Below are positions 31,900 to 40,764 of a stretch of 52,640 bases of DNA, piece by piece; position 1 is the first letter of the stretch, and every line of letters begins with the position of its first letter. Location of the stretch: assembly GCA_031398745.1 (NCBI GenBank), contig JANNNX010000070.1, forward strand, positions 1 to 52,640. The letters are read 5' to 3'. The position numbers and the translations under genes are program-made. Source of the stretch: JANNNX01 sp031398745. GTDB lineage: Bacteria > Actinomycetota > Acidimicrobiia > Acidimicrobiales > CADCSY01. Under the pieces are notes generated by a model. That model ran no database searches, was not told the origin of the DNA, and worked only from the letters and a program-made list of their open reading frames with translations.

Positions 31900-33732
31900 G
31901 TGGCCCAGTCGCTCTACCGCCGGTACCGGCCCCAGCGGTTCGGCGAGGTCCGGGGCCAGGACCACGTGATGGCGGCCCTGCGCAACTCGGTGCGGGACGA
32001 CTCGGTCAACCACGCCTACCTCTTCTCCGGGCCCCGGGGGACGGGCAAGACGTCCTCGGCCCGCATCCTGGCCAAGGCGCTCAACTGCGAGGCGGTGGTC
32101 GACGGCGAGCCGTGCGGGCGGTGTGCGTCGTGCCAGTCCGTCGAGGCCGGCTCGTCGCTCGACGTGTTGGAGATGGACGCCGCCAGTCACGGCGGTGTCG
32201 ACGACGTGCGCGATCTCGTGTCGCGGGTCGCCCTGGCCAGCCCGGGGCGCACCAAGGTCTACATCGTCGACGAGGTCCACATGCTCACCACCGGCGCCTC
32301 CAACGCCCTGCTCAAGACGCTCGAGGAGCCCCCCCCGCACGTGGTATTCGTGCTGGCCACCACCGACCCCCAGAAGGTGCTGGCCACCATCCGCAGCCGG
32401 ACCCAGCACTTCGAGTTCCGGCTGCTGGGCGCCGATCTTCTGGCCGAGCACCTGACCTGGGTGGCGGCCGACGCCGGGATCACCCTGCCCGAGCACGCGG
32501 TCAGCCACGCCGTGCGCCAGGGCCGGGGCTCGGCCCGCGATGCGCTCAGCGCCCTCGACGCGGTCATCGCCGCCGGCGCGGTCGACGACGAGAACGACGA
32601 CGTGGTCGACCGGCTCTTCGACGCCGTCTGCCAGCGCGACCCCGGGGCCGCGCTGGTGGCCTCGGCCCGGGCCACGGCCGCCGGACATGACCCCCGGGAG
32701 CTGGCTGACCGACTGGTGGCCCGCCTACGGGACGCCTTCCTGTCGCTTCTCGCCCCGGAGCTGGTCGAGCTGGCGGTCGAGCAGCGGAGCCGGGTGGCCG
32801 ACCAGGCCGCGACGCTGGGCGCGGCCGGCGTGGTCCGGGCCCTCGACGTGCTGGGCGAGGCGCTGCAGGCCATGCGGGAGGCGCCCGACACCCGGGTCGT
32901 GCTCGACGTGGCGTTGGTGCGCATCACCCGGGTCGAGCTCGACCCCTCGCCGGCGGCGCTGGTGGAGCGGATCGAGCGCCTCGAGCGGGGAGCTCGCGTC
33001 GCCCCCGGCTCGGCCGCCCCCGGCGCCACCCCCGGGGGTGCTTCGGGGGCTGCCGACGACGCGCCGGTGGTTCCCTCTGCGCCTCCGGGCTCGGGCCGAG
33101 CGGCGGCTCGCCAGGCGGCCGATGCTGCCAGCCGGCCGGCCCTTGGCGCGGTCACCGGGCGTCGGCCAGCCACGGCCGAGCCGGGGCCGACACCGGCCGA
33201 GCCGGCAGCGGCCGAGCCGGCAGCGGCCGAGACGGGACCTCCCGCGGCGCCGACGGCCGCACCGCCAGCCGCGCCGACATCGACCCCGCCGGCGGGGGGT
33301 GCGCTGCCCACCCGCGACGAGCTGACCATGGCCTGGGCCGACGACGTGCTCCCGTCGCTGCGGCCCCTGCTCAGGGCCATGTTCTCGGTCGGCCGCTTCA
33401 CCTCGGTGACCGATGCCGCCGAGCTGGCGTTGCCCAACGAGGCCCACCGGGAGAAGTGCCTGCTCCGGGTTCCCGACGTGGAAGCCGTGCTGGCGGCCCA
33501 CTTCGGGCGTCGGGTCCCCCTGCGGCTGGTCGTCGATCGCGGGCAGACGGCGTCGATCGACGATCGAGCCCGCCCCGAAACCGCGACCGCGACCCGCGGC
33601 CCCGGCCCCGTGGCCGATGACGACGAGCAGATCGACCTGGCCGACACCACCGAAGCCCCGCCCGACCCGCGCAGCGACCTCGAGCAACTGGTCGAGCACT
33701 TCCCGGGGGCGGAGATCGTCGAACGGCCCTGA
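31900..33732 (+). CDS. dnaX: DNA polymerase III subunit gamma/tau
   Basis: This 610-residue clamp-loader ATPase starts with GTG and MAQSLYRRYRP. Walker A is GPRGTGKTS beginning at residue 44, zinc cysteines are at 63, 72, 75 and 78, Walker B is VDEVH at 123-127, and the sensor/SRTQ region follows. A long Ala/Pro/Glu-rich linker (about residues 350-470, with repeated EPAAAEPAAAE) joins the AAA+ part to the C-terminal domain. No slippery frameshift run is visible, so only the full-length form is expected. The next gene begins 40 bp downstream. Confidence 0.96.
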   Translation: MAQSLYRRYRPQRFGEVRGQDHVMAALRNSVRDDSVNHAYLFSGPRGTGKTSSARILAKALNCEAVVDGEPCGRCASCQSVEAGSSLDVLEMDAASHGGVDDVRDLVSRVALASPGRTKVYIVDEVHMLTTGASNALLKTLEEPPPHVVFVLATTDPQKVLATIRSRTQHFEFRLLGADLLAEHLTWVAADAGITLPEHAVSHAVRQGRGSARDALSALDAVIAAGAVDDENDDVVDRLFDAVCQRDPGAALVASARATAAGHDPRELADRLVARLRDAFLSLLAPELVELAVEQRSRVADQAATLGAAGVVRALDVLGEALQAMREAPDTRVVLDVALVRITRVELDPSPAALVERIERLERGARVAPGSAAPGATPGGASGAADDAPVVPSAPPGSGRAAARQAADAASRPALGAVTGRRPATAEPGPTPAEPAAAEPAAAETGPPAAPTAAPPAAPTSTPPAGGALPTRDELTMAWADDVLPSLRPLLRAMFSVGRFTSVTDAAELALPNEAHREKCLLRVPDVEAVLAAHFGRRVPLRLVVDRGQTASIDDRARPETATATRGPGPVADDDEQIDLADTTEAPPDPRSDLEQLVEHFPGAEIVERP

Positions 33733-33766
33733 ACGGCCCTGCGACCCTGAACGGCCCTGCGACAAT
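33721..33766. repeat. Short direct repeats in the dnaX-ybaB junction
   Basis: GAACGGCCCT occurs three times (33721-33730, 33731-33740, 33749-33758). The last two are part of an 18-bp repeat ending in GCGAC, spanning the dnaX stop codon. It looks like local slippage; no regulatory role is evident. Confidence 0.65.
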
Positions 33767-33772
33767 GCATCC

Positions 33773-34189
33773 ATGACCGACCACCCGAGCCCGGCCGACG
33801 AGCCGCACCTGCCGGCCCCCGTGGAGAACGACGACGCCGACGACGAGCTCGACGACAGCCTGGACCTGAGTGGCCTGGGGGCGGGGTTCGCCGGCCTGGG
33901 GGGCCTCGATCTCGGCTCGCTCCTGGGCCAGGCCCAGGAGCTGATGGAGGCCCAGGCGGCAGCGGCCGAGCAGCTCCACACCGGCCGGGCCGGGGGCGGG
34001 GCGGTCACCGTGACCGTCACCGGGGGCTTCGACTTCCGATCGGTCAGCATCGACCCGTCGGTGGTCGACCCGGCCGACGCCTCGATGCTCGAAGACCTCG
34101 TCCTGGCTGCCCTCCGAGACGCCACCAGCTCCGTCGAGCGGTCGAGCAAGCAGGCGCTGGGCGGCTTCGGCGGGCTCCTCGGGGGCTGA
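33773..34189 (+). CDS. YbaB/EbfC family nucleoid-associated protein
   Basis: This 138-residue protein matches YbaB/EbfC, a dimeric DNA-binding nucleoid protein usually between dnaX and recR. The core GLLGQAQELMEAQ-type helix and the strand VTVTVTGGFDFRSVSIDP are visible, followed by the LEDLVLAALRDA helix. The first ~35 residues form an acidic, Asp/Glu-rich N-terminal extension not present in short homologues. ATG 33773 is preferred over the longer frame inside dnaX. Confidence 0.9.
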   Translation: MTDHPSPADEPHLPAPVENDDADDELDDSLDLSGLGAGFAGLGGLDLGSLLGQAQELMEAQAAAAEQLHTGRAGGGAVTVTVTGGFDFRSVSIDPSVVDPADASMLEDLVLAALRDATSSVERSSKQALGGFGGLLGG

Positions 34190-34192
34190 GCG

Positions 34193-34792
34193 GTGTACGC
34201 CGGACCGGTCCAGGACCTCATCGACGAGTTGGGCCGCCTGCCCGGCATCGGGCCGAAGTCGGCCCAGCGCATCGCCTACCACCTGCTCAAGGTGTCGAAA
34301 GCCGACGCCCTGCGACTGTCGGAGGCAATCGCGGTGGTCAAGGCCACCGTCGTGTTCTGCCGCCGCTGCTTCAACGTGACCGACGTCGAGGAGTGCGAAT
34401 ACTGCACCGACCTCCGGCGCGATTCGACCCTCCTGTGCGTGGTCGAGGAGCCCCCGGACATCGTGGCCGTCGAGCGGACCCGCGAGTTCCGGGGCCGCTA
34501 CCACGTCCTGCACGGGGCGATCAGTCCCATCGAGGGGATCGGGCCCGACCAGCTCCGGGTCAAGGAGCTACTGGCCCGGCTCGAGCCCGAGGGGGTGAGC
34601 GAGGTCATCCTCTGCACCAACCCCAACATCGAGGGTGAGGCCACGGCCATGTACCTGGCCCGACTGCTCGGCCCCCTCGGCCTCAAGGTCACCCGCATCG
34701 CCAGCGGCCTGCCGGTGGGGGGTGACCTCGAGTACGCCGACGAGCTGACGCTCGGCCGGGCCCTCGAGGGACGCCGCGAGATCGGCGCCTGA
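34193..34792 (+). CDS. recR: Recombination protein RecR
   Basis: This 199-residue protein of the RecFOR pathway has the helix-hairpin-helix LPGIGPKSAQRIAYHLL near the N-terminus, a zinc finger with Cys56, Cys59, Cys68 and Cys71, and a Toprim domain starting VVEEPPDIVAVE and continuing through CTNPNIEGEATAMYLARLL. It starts with GTG 3 bp after the ybaB stop. Length fits RecR exactly. Confidence 0.95.
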   Translation: MYAGPVQDLIDELGRLPGIGPKSAQRIAYHLLKVSKADALRLSEAIAVVKATVVFCRRCFNVTDVEECEYCTDLRRDSTLLCVVEEPPDIVAVERTREFRGRYHVLHGAISPIEGIGPDQLRVKELLARLEPEGVSEVILCTNPNIEGEATAMYLARLLGPLGLKVTRIASGLPVGGDLEYADELTLGRALEGRREIGA

Positions 34793-34814
34793 GGGCCGAT
34801 CCGACGAGCGGATT

Positions 34815-36035
34815 TCAGGGGACCTTGGCGCCGGCGAAGATGGCCGTGGCGTAGACGGTCAGGCCGGCCAGGGCGGTGCTGATCACCGGGCGCTCGAGCT
34901 TCGGCCAGCGCCCGATGCTCAGGGCGCCGGCGACGATCAGCGGGAAGGCGCTGAGCGCGTAGCGCTCGAACGAGTCGAGGTTGGCCGAGCTGGTGGTGAC
35001 CAGCAGGACGACCGCCGCATAGACGGTGTACGACGCCGGCAGCCGGCGCAGGCACACCACCAGCAAGGCGAACGACAGCAGTGCCCAGGGCAACGGCAGG
35101 CCCGAGGCGTGATGGCCGGCGACCAGGTCGTAGCCGGACTGGACCAGGCGGGTCAGCGGTTCGGCCAGCTCGCGCTGGTAGATCGTGGTCTGGAGGCGGT
35201 AGGGCTGGCGCCAGTCACCGTGGGCGGCCTGGACCCACCCCAGGTAGGCGACCGTGCCGGCCACCGGTGCGGCCACGGCGGCCAGCCGCCCGAGTCGCTG
35301 GCGGGGGCTGGCCGAACGCCAGCCGCGGGCGGCCTCGATCGCCGCCGGGAGCACCAGCAAGAGGCCGAGGGGTCGGGTGAGCGCGGCGAGGAAGCCCGCG
35401 ACCGCGGCCCAGTGCCAGCGCTGGCGGCGGAGGCCGACGAAGGTGACCAGGCTGAGCAGGAGGCCGAGCGACTCGGCGTAGGCCAGCACCAGCGGCGCGG
35501 CGGCCGGCACGACGAACAGGAGCCAGGCGGCGAGGACGGCCGTAGGCCGGCCCCACCCCTCGGCCACCACCAGGCGCACCAGGACGACGCCGGCGGCCAG
35601 CGCGGCGAGGTTGGCCAGCAGGGCCAGGGCCACCGGCACCCCCCCGGGCACCACCTCGCCGAGGGCCCGACCGAGCATGGGGAAGAGCGGGAAGAAGCGA
35701 AGGCTTCGCAGGTCGGCGCGGTAGCCGTGCTGGGCCAGCTGCTCGTACCAGCCGCCGTCCCAGGCCAGGAGCTGGCGCTCGGTGGGGATGGCGTAGGCCA
35801 CCCGCGGGATCAACTCGTCCGAGGCGATGCGGGCCACCAGGTAGCCCAGCCCGACGGCTACCCGAGCCAGGGCCCAGGGGGCGAGACAGAGCCGCAGGGC
35901 GGCCAGCCACCCCAGGGAAGTGCTGGTCGGAGCGGGTGTAGAGGGGGCGGATCGAGACCAGCTCGGTCGGCTCGGTCCGACCCGCCGGGGGAGCGTGAAG
36001 ACGCGCGCCCGCGGCTCGACGGCGACGTCTGCCAT
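34815..36035 (-). CDS. Integral membrane glycosyltransferase (PIG-V/mannosyltransferase-like)
   Basis: This 406-residue protein has about ten membrane helices and the motif WDGGWYEQLAQHGY near residue 92 with RFFPLFPML following, typical of PIG-V-like (GT-C) mannosyltransferases that use polyprenyl-linked sugars. The first ~35 residues are cytoplasmic and disordered. Such enzymes in actinobacteria build lipoglycans or cell-surface glycans. It converges on recR with 22 bp between stops. The sugar and acceptor are unknown. Confidence 0.8.
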   Translation of the reverse strand: MADVAVEPRARVFTLPRRVGPSRPSWSRSAPSTPAPTSTSLGWLAALRLCLAPWALARVAVGLGYLVARIASDELIPRVAYAIPTERQLLAWDGGWYEQLAQHGYRADLRSLRFFPLFPMLGRALGEVVPGGVPVALALLANLAALAAGVVLVRLVVAEGWGRPTAVLAAWLLFVVPAAAPLVLAYAESLGLLLSLVTFVGLRRQRWHWAAVAGFLAALTRPLGLLLVLPAAIEAARGWRSASPRQRLGRLAAVAAPVAGTVAYLGWVQAAHGDWRQPYRLQTTIYQRELAEPLTRLVQSGYDLVAGHHASGLPLPWALLSFALLVVCLRRLPASYTVYAAVVLLVTTSSANLDSFERYALSAFPLIVAGALSIGRWPKLERPVISTALAGLTVYATAIFAGAKVP

Positions 36036-36095
36036 GACCGACCCTCCCTCGTCCCCCCAATGACCCCGAGGTCCAGGCCCCTCAGCCCGTCGGGA

Positions 36096-36965
36096 TCAGG
36101 TGCGACGCACCGCCTGCAACTCTTGCACAGGGAAGGCCCCGAGCACGCCCTCCGTGACTAATTCGCCACTGATAGTCCCGGAAGTCACGGCTCCGTCGGG
36201 TCCGATGGCCGTCCAGGACGCGGTCCAGCGCTGGGAGACCGTGAGGTCGTAGCGGCCCGAGGAGACGTAGGTGTGGGTGAGCTGGCCGGTCGGGTAGGGG
36301 CCGCCGGGCCCGGGCCGGTCGAGATCGACGGCGCCGTCGCCCCAGTCGATGTCGTAGGCGCTGGAGGCGGTGATGTCGATGGCGAAACCGAGCTCGTCGA
36401 AGTGCCAGGTCCCGGTGTCGGGCCCGTCGATCTCGAGGTAGGTCGGGAGGCCGACGATGGCCCGCCCGGGGGTGATGCGGGGCTCGGGTTGGCTGAGCGT
36501 GACCCGCTCCTGCCACAACGCCTCGACCGGGGGCGAGGTGATGGCCGGCGTGGCGGCGGGGGTGGCGGTCGTGGCCTCGGGCAGGGTCGGTGACGCGAAA
36601 CACAGCCCGTGCTCGGCCACTAGGGACTCGGCCGTGGCCCGGGCGGCGGCGGCCTGGCTGGCACTCTCGGTGGTGCCGAAGCTGAGGTAGGCACAGATCG
36701 AGCCGTCGACCTCGGTCTCCAGATCGACGTCTATCCGCTGGTAGAGCACCGGGCCGCGGGTCCCACGGCCGCCGCCCGGGCCGGGCCCTCCGGTGCTGCC
36801 TCCGGTGGCGCTGCCCGGGTCGCCGTCGCGCACGTGGGTGTCGATGCCGTCGCCGCCCTCGGTCGGGTCGACGCCGACTTCACCGGCCGTCGCCGAGGGC
36901 GTCACCAAGCTGAGCCCGCCGACGACCACGAAGAGCGTCACCACCACCCGTGTACGCACGGTCAC
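36096..36965 (-). CDS. Secreted protein with PKD-like domain
   Basis: This 289-residue exported protein has a signal peptide (VVVTLFVVVGGLSLVTPSATAGE), a Gly/Thr-rich low-complexity stretch, and a C-terminal segment with the PKD-like pattern IDWGDGAVDLD and LTHTYVSSGRYDLTVSQRW. Three cysteines are scattered. It probably acts at the cell surface. It is divergent from the next gene by 77 bp and is transcribed together with the glycosyltransferase, 60 bp downstream. Confidence 0.7.
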   Translation of the reverse strand: MTVRTRVVVTLFVVVGGLSLVTPSATAGEVGVDPTEGGDGIDTHVRDGDPGSATGGSTGGPGPGGGRGTRGPVLYQRIDVDLETEVDGSICAYLSFGTTESASQAAAARATAESLVAEHGLCFASPTLPEATTATPAATPAITSPPVEALWQERVTLSQPEPRITPGRAIVGLPTYLEIDGPDTGTWHFDELGFAIDITASSAYDIDWGDGAVDLDRPGPGGPYPTGQLTHTYVSSGRYDLTVSQRWTASWTAIGPDGAVTSGTISGELVTEGVLGAFPVQELQAVRRT

Positions 36966-37042
36966 TTATCTCAGCAGACGGTCGGGCGAGCAGGCAAGGT
37001 CAGAACCCGAGCACACCCCGGAGTCCCCTACCGTCGGCCCGG

Positions 37043-37528
37043 ATGGCACGCCCCCGGAGGCCGCCCCGACCGGCAGCACCGCGGACACCGCCTCGACCGG
37101 CGGCACCGCGATGGTCAGCCCGGATGGCAGCCGCCGGGTGCGCGGTGGTGGCGCTCGGGTCGGTGCTGCCGTGGGCCACCAGCGGCGCCCGCACCCGGTC
37201 CAGCCACGAGTTGGTCCGGGTGGCGGCCCGGCTCGATCTGGTGGAGGGGACGCCGGCCGTGCTCGTCCGGGCCTGGCACTTCGTGGTGTTGGCCGCGGTG
37301 GTGGTCGTCGGGCTGGTGCTGGCCCGGCGCTTGCGCTGGGCGGCGGTCCTGGCCATGGTGGTGGGCGTATCGACACTCGGGTTGGCATTCGCAGTCAAGC
37401 GGTCGCCCCTCGAGGCCGATGTCGGGTTGGCGCTCTCGGTCCTCGGTGCCATCGTGGCGCTGTCGGGAGCGGCTGGAACGTTGACGCTGTCGCCGGGGAG
37501 GACCCATGACCGAGATCGACCCACCTGA
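37043..37528 (+). CDS. Small membrane protein of unknown function
   Basis: This 161-residue protein has an Arg/Pro-rich cytoplasmic start and four hydrophobic segments (one at AAGCAVVALGSVLPWATSG, then two close together near VLAAVVVVGLVLA and VLAMVVGVSTLG, and a last near VGLALSVLGAIVAL). Homologues with this layout are often small actinobacterial membrane proteins next to septum or zinc-ribbon genes. The ATG at 37043 avoids overlapping the divergent gene. It overlaps the following acidic lipoprotein-like gene by 23 bp, so they are probably cotranscribed. Confidence 0.6.
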   Translation: MARPRRPPRPAAPRTPPRPAAPRWSARMAAAGCAVVALGSVLPWATSGARTRSSHELVRVAARLDLVEGTPAVLVRAWHFVVLAAVVVVGLVLARRLRWAAVLAMVVGVSTLGLAFAVKRSPLEADVGLALSVLGAIVALSGAAGTLTLSPGRTHDRDRPT

Positions 37529-39449
37529 CCAGCCCGGCGGGCCGCCCCCGAGCACACCGTCGACGCCGCCACCGCCGAGTGCACCGGCGAGTCCGCCGCC
37601 CCCTCCGACCACGCCCGTCGACGCGGCCGCCGGTCCCTCGCCGTACGAGCCGGCACCACCGGCCGCAGTGGAGCTCGGTCGGTCGCGCCGAACCGGCCGG
37701 GTGGCGGCAGCCGTCGTCGCAGTGGTGGCGGTGGTGGCGGCGGGGTTCGCGGTGATGCAACTGGCGTCAGCCGATGGCGCCGACTCGCCGGAGGCTGCGG
37801 TCGAGGCGCTGCTCGACGCGGTCGCCAACGAGGACGTGATCGGCGTGCTGGAGGCGTTGCCCGCAGGCGAGCGCGACGTGTTCCGGCCCGCGGTCGAGGA
37901 TCTGACCGCCGAGCTCTCCCGGCTGGGAGTGGCCTCCGACGACATCGATCTCGAGTCGTTCCAGGGGATCGACATCACCATCGAAGATGTCGAGACCCGC
38001 AGCGAGGAGGTCGGCGAGGGGGTCGCCGCGGTGTACGTCACCGGCGGCACCATCTCCACCTCGGCGACGCCCTCCGAGTTGCCCATCGGCCCCACGCTCG
38101 ACGAGTGGCTGGCCGATGCCGGCGTCGAGGTGCCGACCGAGGCCGTCACCGAGGACGACGACCTCGACACCGGCGAGACCCCGATCACCGTCGTCGAAGA
38201 CGGCGACGGCTGGCACGTGAGCCTCTGGTACACCATCTTCGAGTCGGCGCGCCGCGAAGCGGGGGCCGAGGTGCCCGACTTCGCCTCCGAGGTGCTCGCT
38301 CCCGAGGGAGCCGACTCCCCCGAGGGCGTCATCGAGGCGATGATCGAACGGCTGGTCGACCTCGACGTGGAGGGCGCGGTTGCCCTGCTGCCTCCCGACG
38401 AGATGGCCGCTGCGTACGACTACGTGCCGGTGTTGCTCGACGACCAGACCCGTGACGAGCTGGCGGGGACCACCGACTTGACCGTGTCGGACGTGTCGCT
38501 GCGCACCGAGGAGGATGGCGACACCGCCCGGGTGACGGTGGACTCGTTCACGGTGACCGGCGAGGTCGACGGCACGACGGGGACCATCACCTGGTCCGAC
38601 GGCTGCCTGGTGTCCGAGCCGGACGACCCATCGGAGTCGTCGTTCAACTCGTGCGACGAGGGGATCGCGCTCGACACCGAGGTGGCGCTGACCGTGGTCG
38701 AGGTCGACGGCCGTTGGTACCTCAGCCCGACCCGCAGCATCACTGGCCCGATGATCGACTACCTCCGCTCGCTCGACGACGATCTCTCCCTGGAGGACAT
38801 CGGCGGGATACTCGAGGGCTTCACCGGCTCACTCGCCGAGGAGTCGTACTCCGATGAGTACTCCGATGAGTACTCCGACGACTCGTCGATGATCTGCGAG
38901 TCGATCGAGGAGTTCCCGTCGATCGAGCAGTACCCCTCGAGCGCGGACGGGGATGCACCGGTCGACTCGTCGGAGGAGTGGAGCACCTGCGACTACGGCG
39001 TCGACGGCGACTGGGAGGATGTGGGTGGGCCCTACATGGAGTCGTACGACTCGACCGCGGCCGCGGTGGCCAGTTGCCTGACGGGTGCCACCGCCACGGT
39101 GGACGAGTCGGACACGCCGGTCCTCTCCGAACCCGCGGCCACGTGCGTGAGCGACACCCTCGTCGCCCTCCTCGCGAGCTGCGACGCCGAGGACGAGGCG
39201 ACCGGGGAGACACTGCTGACCGGCGACTGCGCCACGGGGGTCTTCGAGGGGGGCTACGGGGGCTGTTACTCGGTGGGCGAGGACCTCGCGGGCGAGATGC
39301 CGAGCAGCGATGACCCCTCGATGAGCGAACCGAGCCCGTTCGACGATGTCGCCACGGCCTGTGTCTGGCTGGTGTACGAGAAGGTCAGCGACGTGGGCGT
39401 GGGCTCGTCGACCGACGCCGGTGGATCGGCGGCAGGTTCGCCGGCCTAG
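37506..39449 (+). CDS. Membrane-anchored acidic exported protein with duplicated domain
   Basis: This 647-residue protein has a proline-rich cytoplasmic tail (residues ~1-60), a single membrane helix (VAAAVVAVVAVVAAGFAVMQLA), then two related extracytoplasmic domains: DSPEAAVEALLDAVANEDVIGVLEALP and DSPEGVIEAMIERLVDLDVEGAVALLP, indicating an internal duplication of an NTF2/DUF4878-like fold. Residues after ~450 are very acidic, with a short SDEYSDEYSDD repeat and cysteine-containing segments. No enzyme motif is visible. It may be a cell-envelope sensor or adhesin. Confidence 0.65.
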   Translation: MTEIDPPDQPGGPPPSTPSTPPPPSAPASPPPPPTTPVDAAAGPSPYEPAPPAAVELGRSRRTGRVAAAVVAVVAVVAAGFAVMQLASADGADSPEAAVEALLDAVANEDVIGVLEALPAGERDVFRPAVEDLTAELSRLGVASDDIDLESFQGIDITIEDVETRSEEVGEGVAAVYVTGGTISTSATPSELPIGPTLDEWLADAGVEVPTEAVTEDDDLDTGETPITVVEDGDGWHVSLWYTIFESARREAGAEVPDFASEVLAPEGADSPEGVIEAMIERLVDLDVEGAVALLPPDEMAAAYDYVPVLLDDQTRDELAGTTDLTVSDVSLRTEEDGDTARVTVDSFTVTGEVDGTTGTITWSDGCLVSEPDDPSESSFNSCDEGIALDTEVALTVVEVDGRWYLSPTRSITGPMIDYLRSLDDDLSLEDIGGILEGFTGSLAEESYSDEYSDEYSDDSSMICESIEEFPSIEQYPSSADGDAPVDSSEEWSTCDYGVDGDWEDVGGPYMESYDSTAAAVASCLTGATATVDESDTPVLSEPAATCVSDTLVALLASCDAEDEATGETLLTGDCATGVFEGGYGGCYSVGEDLAGEMPSSDDPSMSEPSPFDDVATACVWLVYEKVSDVGVGSSTDAGGSAAGSPA

Positions 39450-40630
39450 AGCGAGCGGAGGAGGGCGGCGTCGCCCTGGCCGCCGCCGCCGCAGAGGGCC
39501 GCGGCGCCGAGGCCGCCGCCCCGCCGGCCCAGCTCGAGCAGAAGGGTCAGCGCCAAGCGGGCCCCGGACATACCGATGGGGTGGCCGAGGGCGATGGCCC
39601 CGCCGTTGACGTTCACGATGTCGCGGGAGATGCCGAGCTCGTCGGTCGAGGCCAGGCCCACGGCCGCGAAGGCCTCGTTGATCTCCACCAGGTCGAGGTC
39701 GGCGGTGGTCCGGCCGGCCTTGTCCAGCGCCACCTGGATGGCGTGGGACGGCTGGGTGAGCAGCGAGGCGTCGGGCCCGGCCACCTGGCCGTAGGCCACC
39801 AGCTCGCCGATCGGGCGGATCCCGAGTTCGTCGGCCTTGGCCCGCGACAGCACCACCAGGGCGGCCCCCCCGTCGGAGATCTGGCTGGCGTTGCCGGCGG
39901 TGATGGTGCCGTCGGGGCGGAAGGCGGGCCGCAGCTTGGCCAGGCTCTCGGGCGACGAGTCGGGTCGCACCCCCTCGTCGGCGTCGACCACGATCGGGTC
40001 GCCCCGGCGCTGGGGCACCTCGACGGGCACGATCTCGTCGGCGAAGAGCCCGTCTTTCTGGGCCGCCGCGGCCCGGGCATGCGACTGGGCCGCGAACTCG
40101 TCCTGGCGGGCCCGGGTGATCTCGGGCTTGGCCCCCACGTAGGTCTCGGTGCCCTCACCCATGGCGCACTGGTCGAAGGCGCAGAACAGTCCGTCCTGCA
40201 CCATCGAATCGACGACCGCGGCGTCGCCGTAGCGATAGCCCTGGCGGGCCCCGGGCAGCAGGTAGGGGGCGTTGGTCATCGACTCCATGCCGCCGGCGAC
40301 CACCACGTCGGCGTCGCCCGACTGGATCATCTGGTCGGCCAGGTAGAGCGCGTGCAGGCCCGACAGGCAGACCTTGTTGATGGTGGTGGCCGGCCGGTCC
40401 ATGGGGATGCCGCCCTTGACCGCGGCCTGGCGGGCGGTGATCTGGCCGGCTCCGGCCTGGAGCACCTGGCCCATGAACGTGTAGTCGACCTGGTCGCCGG
40501 TGATGCCCGCCCGGGCCAGCGCGGCCTTGATGGCGAGGCCGCCGAGGTCGGCACCGCTGAACGAGGCCAGGGCCCCGGCGAGCTTGCCGATGGGGGTGCG
40601 GGCCCCCGAGACGATCACGGAACCGGGCAT
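39446..40630 (-). CDS. Acetyl-CoA acetyltransferase (thiolase)
   Basis: This 394-residue thiolase condenses or cleaves acyl-CoA. The acylated cysteine is Cys88 in NKVCLSG. His350 in GGAIALGHPIGMSG and Cys380 in ALCGGGGQGD complete the active site. Length is typical (~390). The call to acetyl-CoA acetyltransferase rather than a beta-ketothiolase of longer chains rests on overall resemblance. It is divergent from the YtcJ-like amidohydrolase and its stop overlaps the upstream gene stop by 4 bp. Confidence 0.92.
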   Translation of the reverse strand: MPGSVIVSGARTPIGKLAGALASFSGADLGGLAIKAALARAGITGDQVDYTFMGQVLQAGAGQITARQAAVKGGIPMDRPATTINKVCLSGLHALYLADQMIQSGDADVVVAGGMESMTNAPYLLPGARQGYRYGDAAVVDSMVQDGLFCAFDQCAMGEGTETYVGAKPEITRARQDEFAAQSHARAAAAQKDGLFADEIVPVEVPQRRGDPIVVDADEGVRPDSSPESLAKLRPAFRPDGTITAGNASQISDGGAALVVLSRAKADELGIRPIGELVAYGQVAGPDASLLTQPSHAIQVALDKAGRTTADLDLVEINEAFAAVGLASTDELGISRDIVNVNGGAIALGHPIGMSGARLALTLLLELGRRGGGLGAAALCGGGGQGDAALLRSL

Positions 40631-40764
40631 GGTCGACCTCCACGGAGCACGGCAGCGGGTCTTGGAGTCTACGGCTCGTTACCCACTTGATCCTCGGCCC
40701 CGACCCGCCTCGTGCCCGGTCCCACCTCGATCTCTCGTGCCGGTGGCCACCACTTCGGTGGCGG

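Noticed and set aside
31900..33732. Programmed frameshift in dnaX
   Set aside because: No A-rich slippery sequence or following stem was found; the GC-rich gene appears to make only the full-length product.
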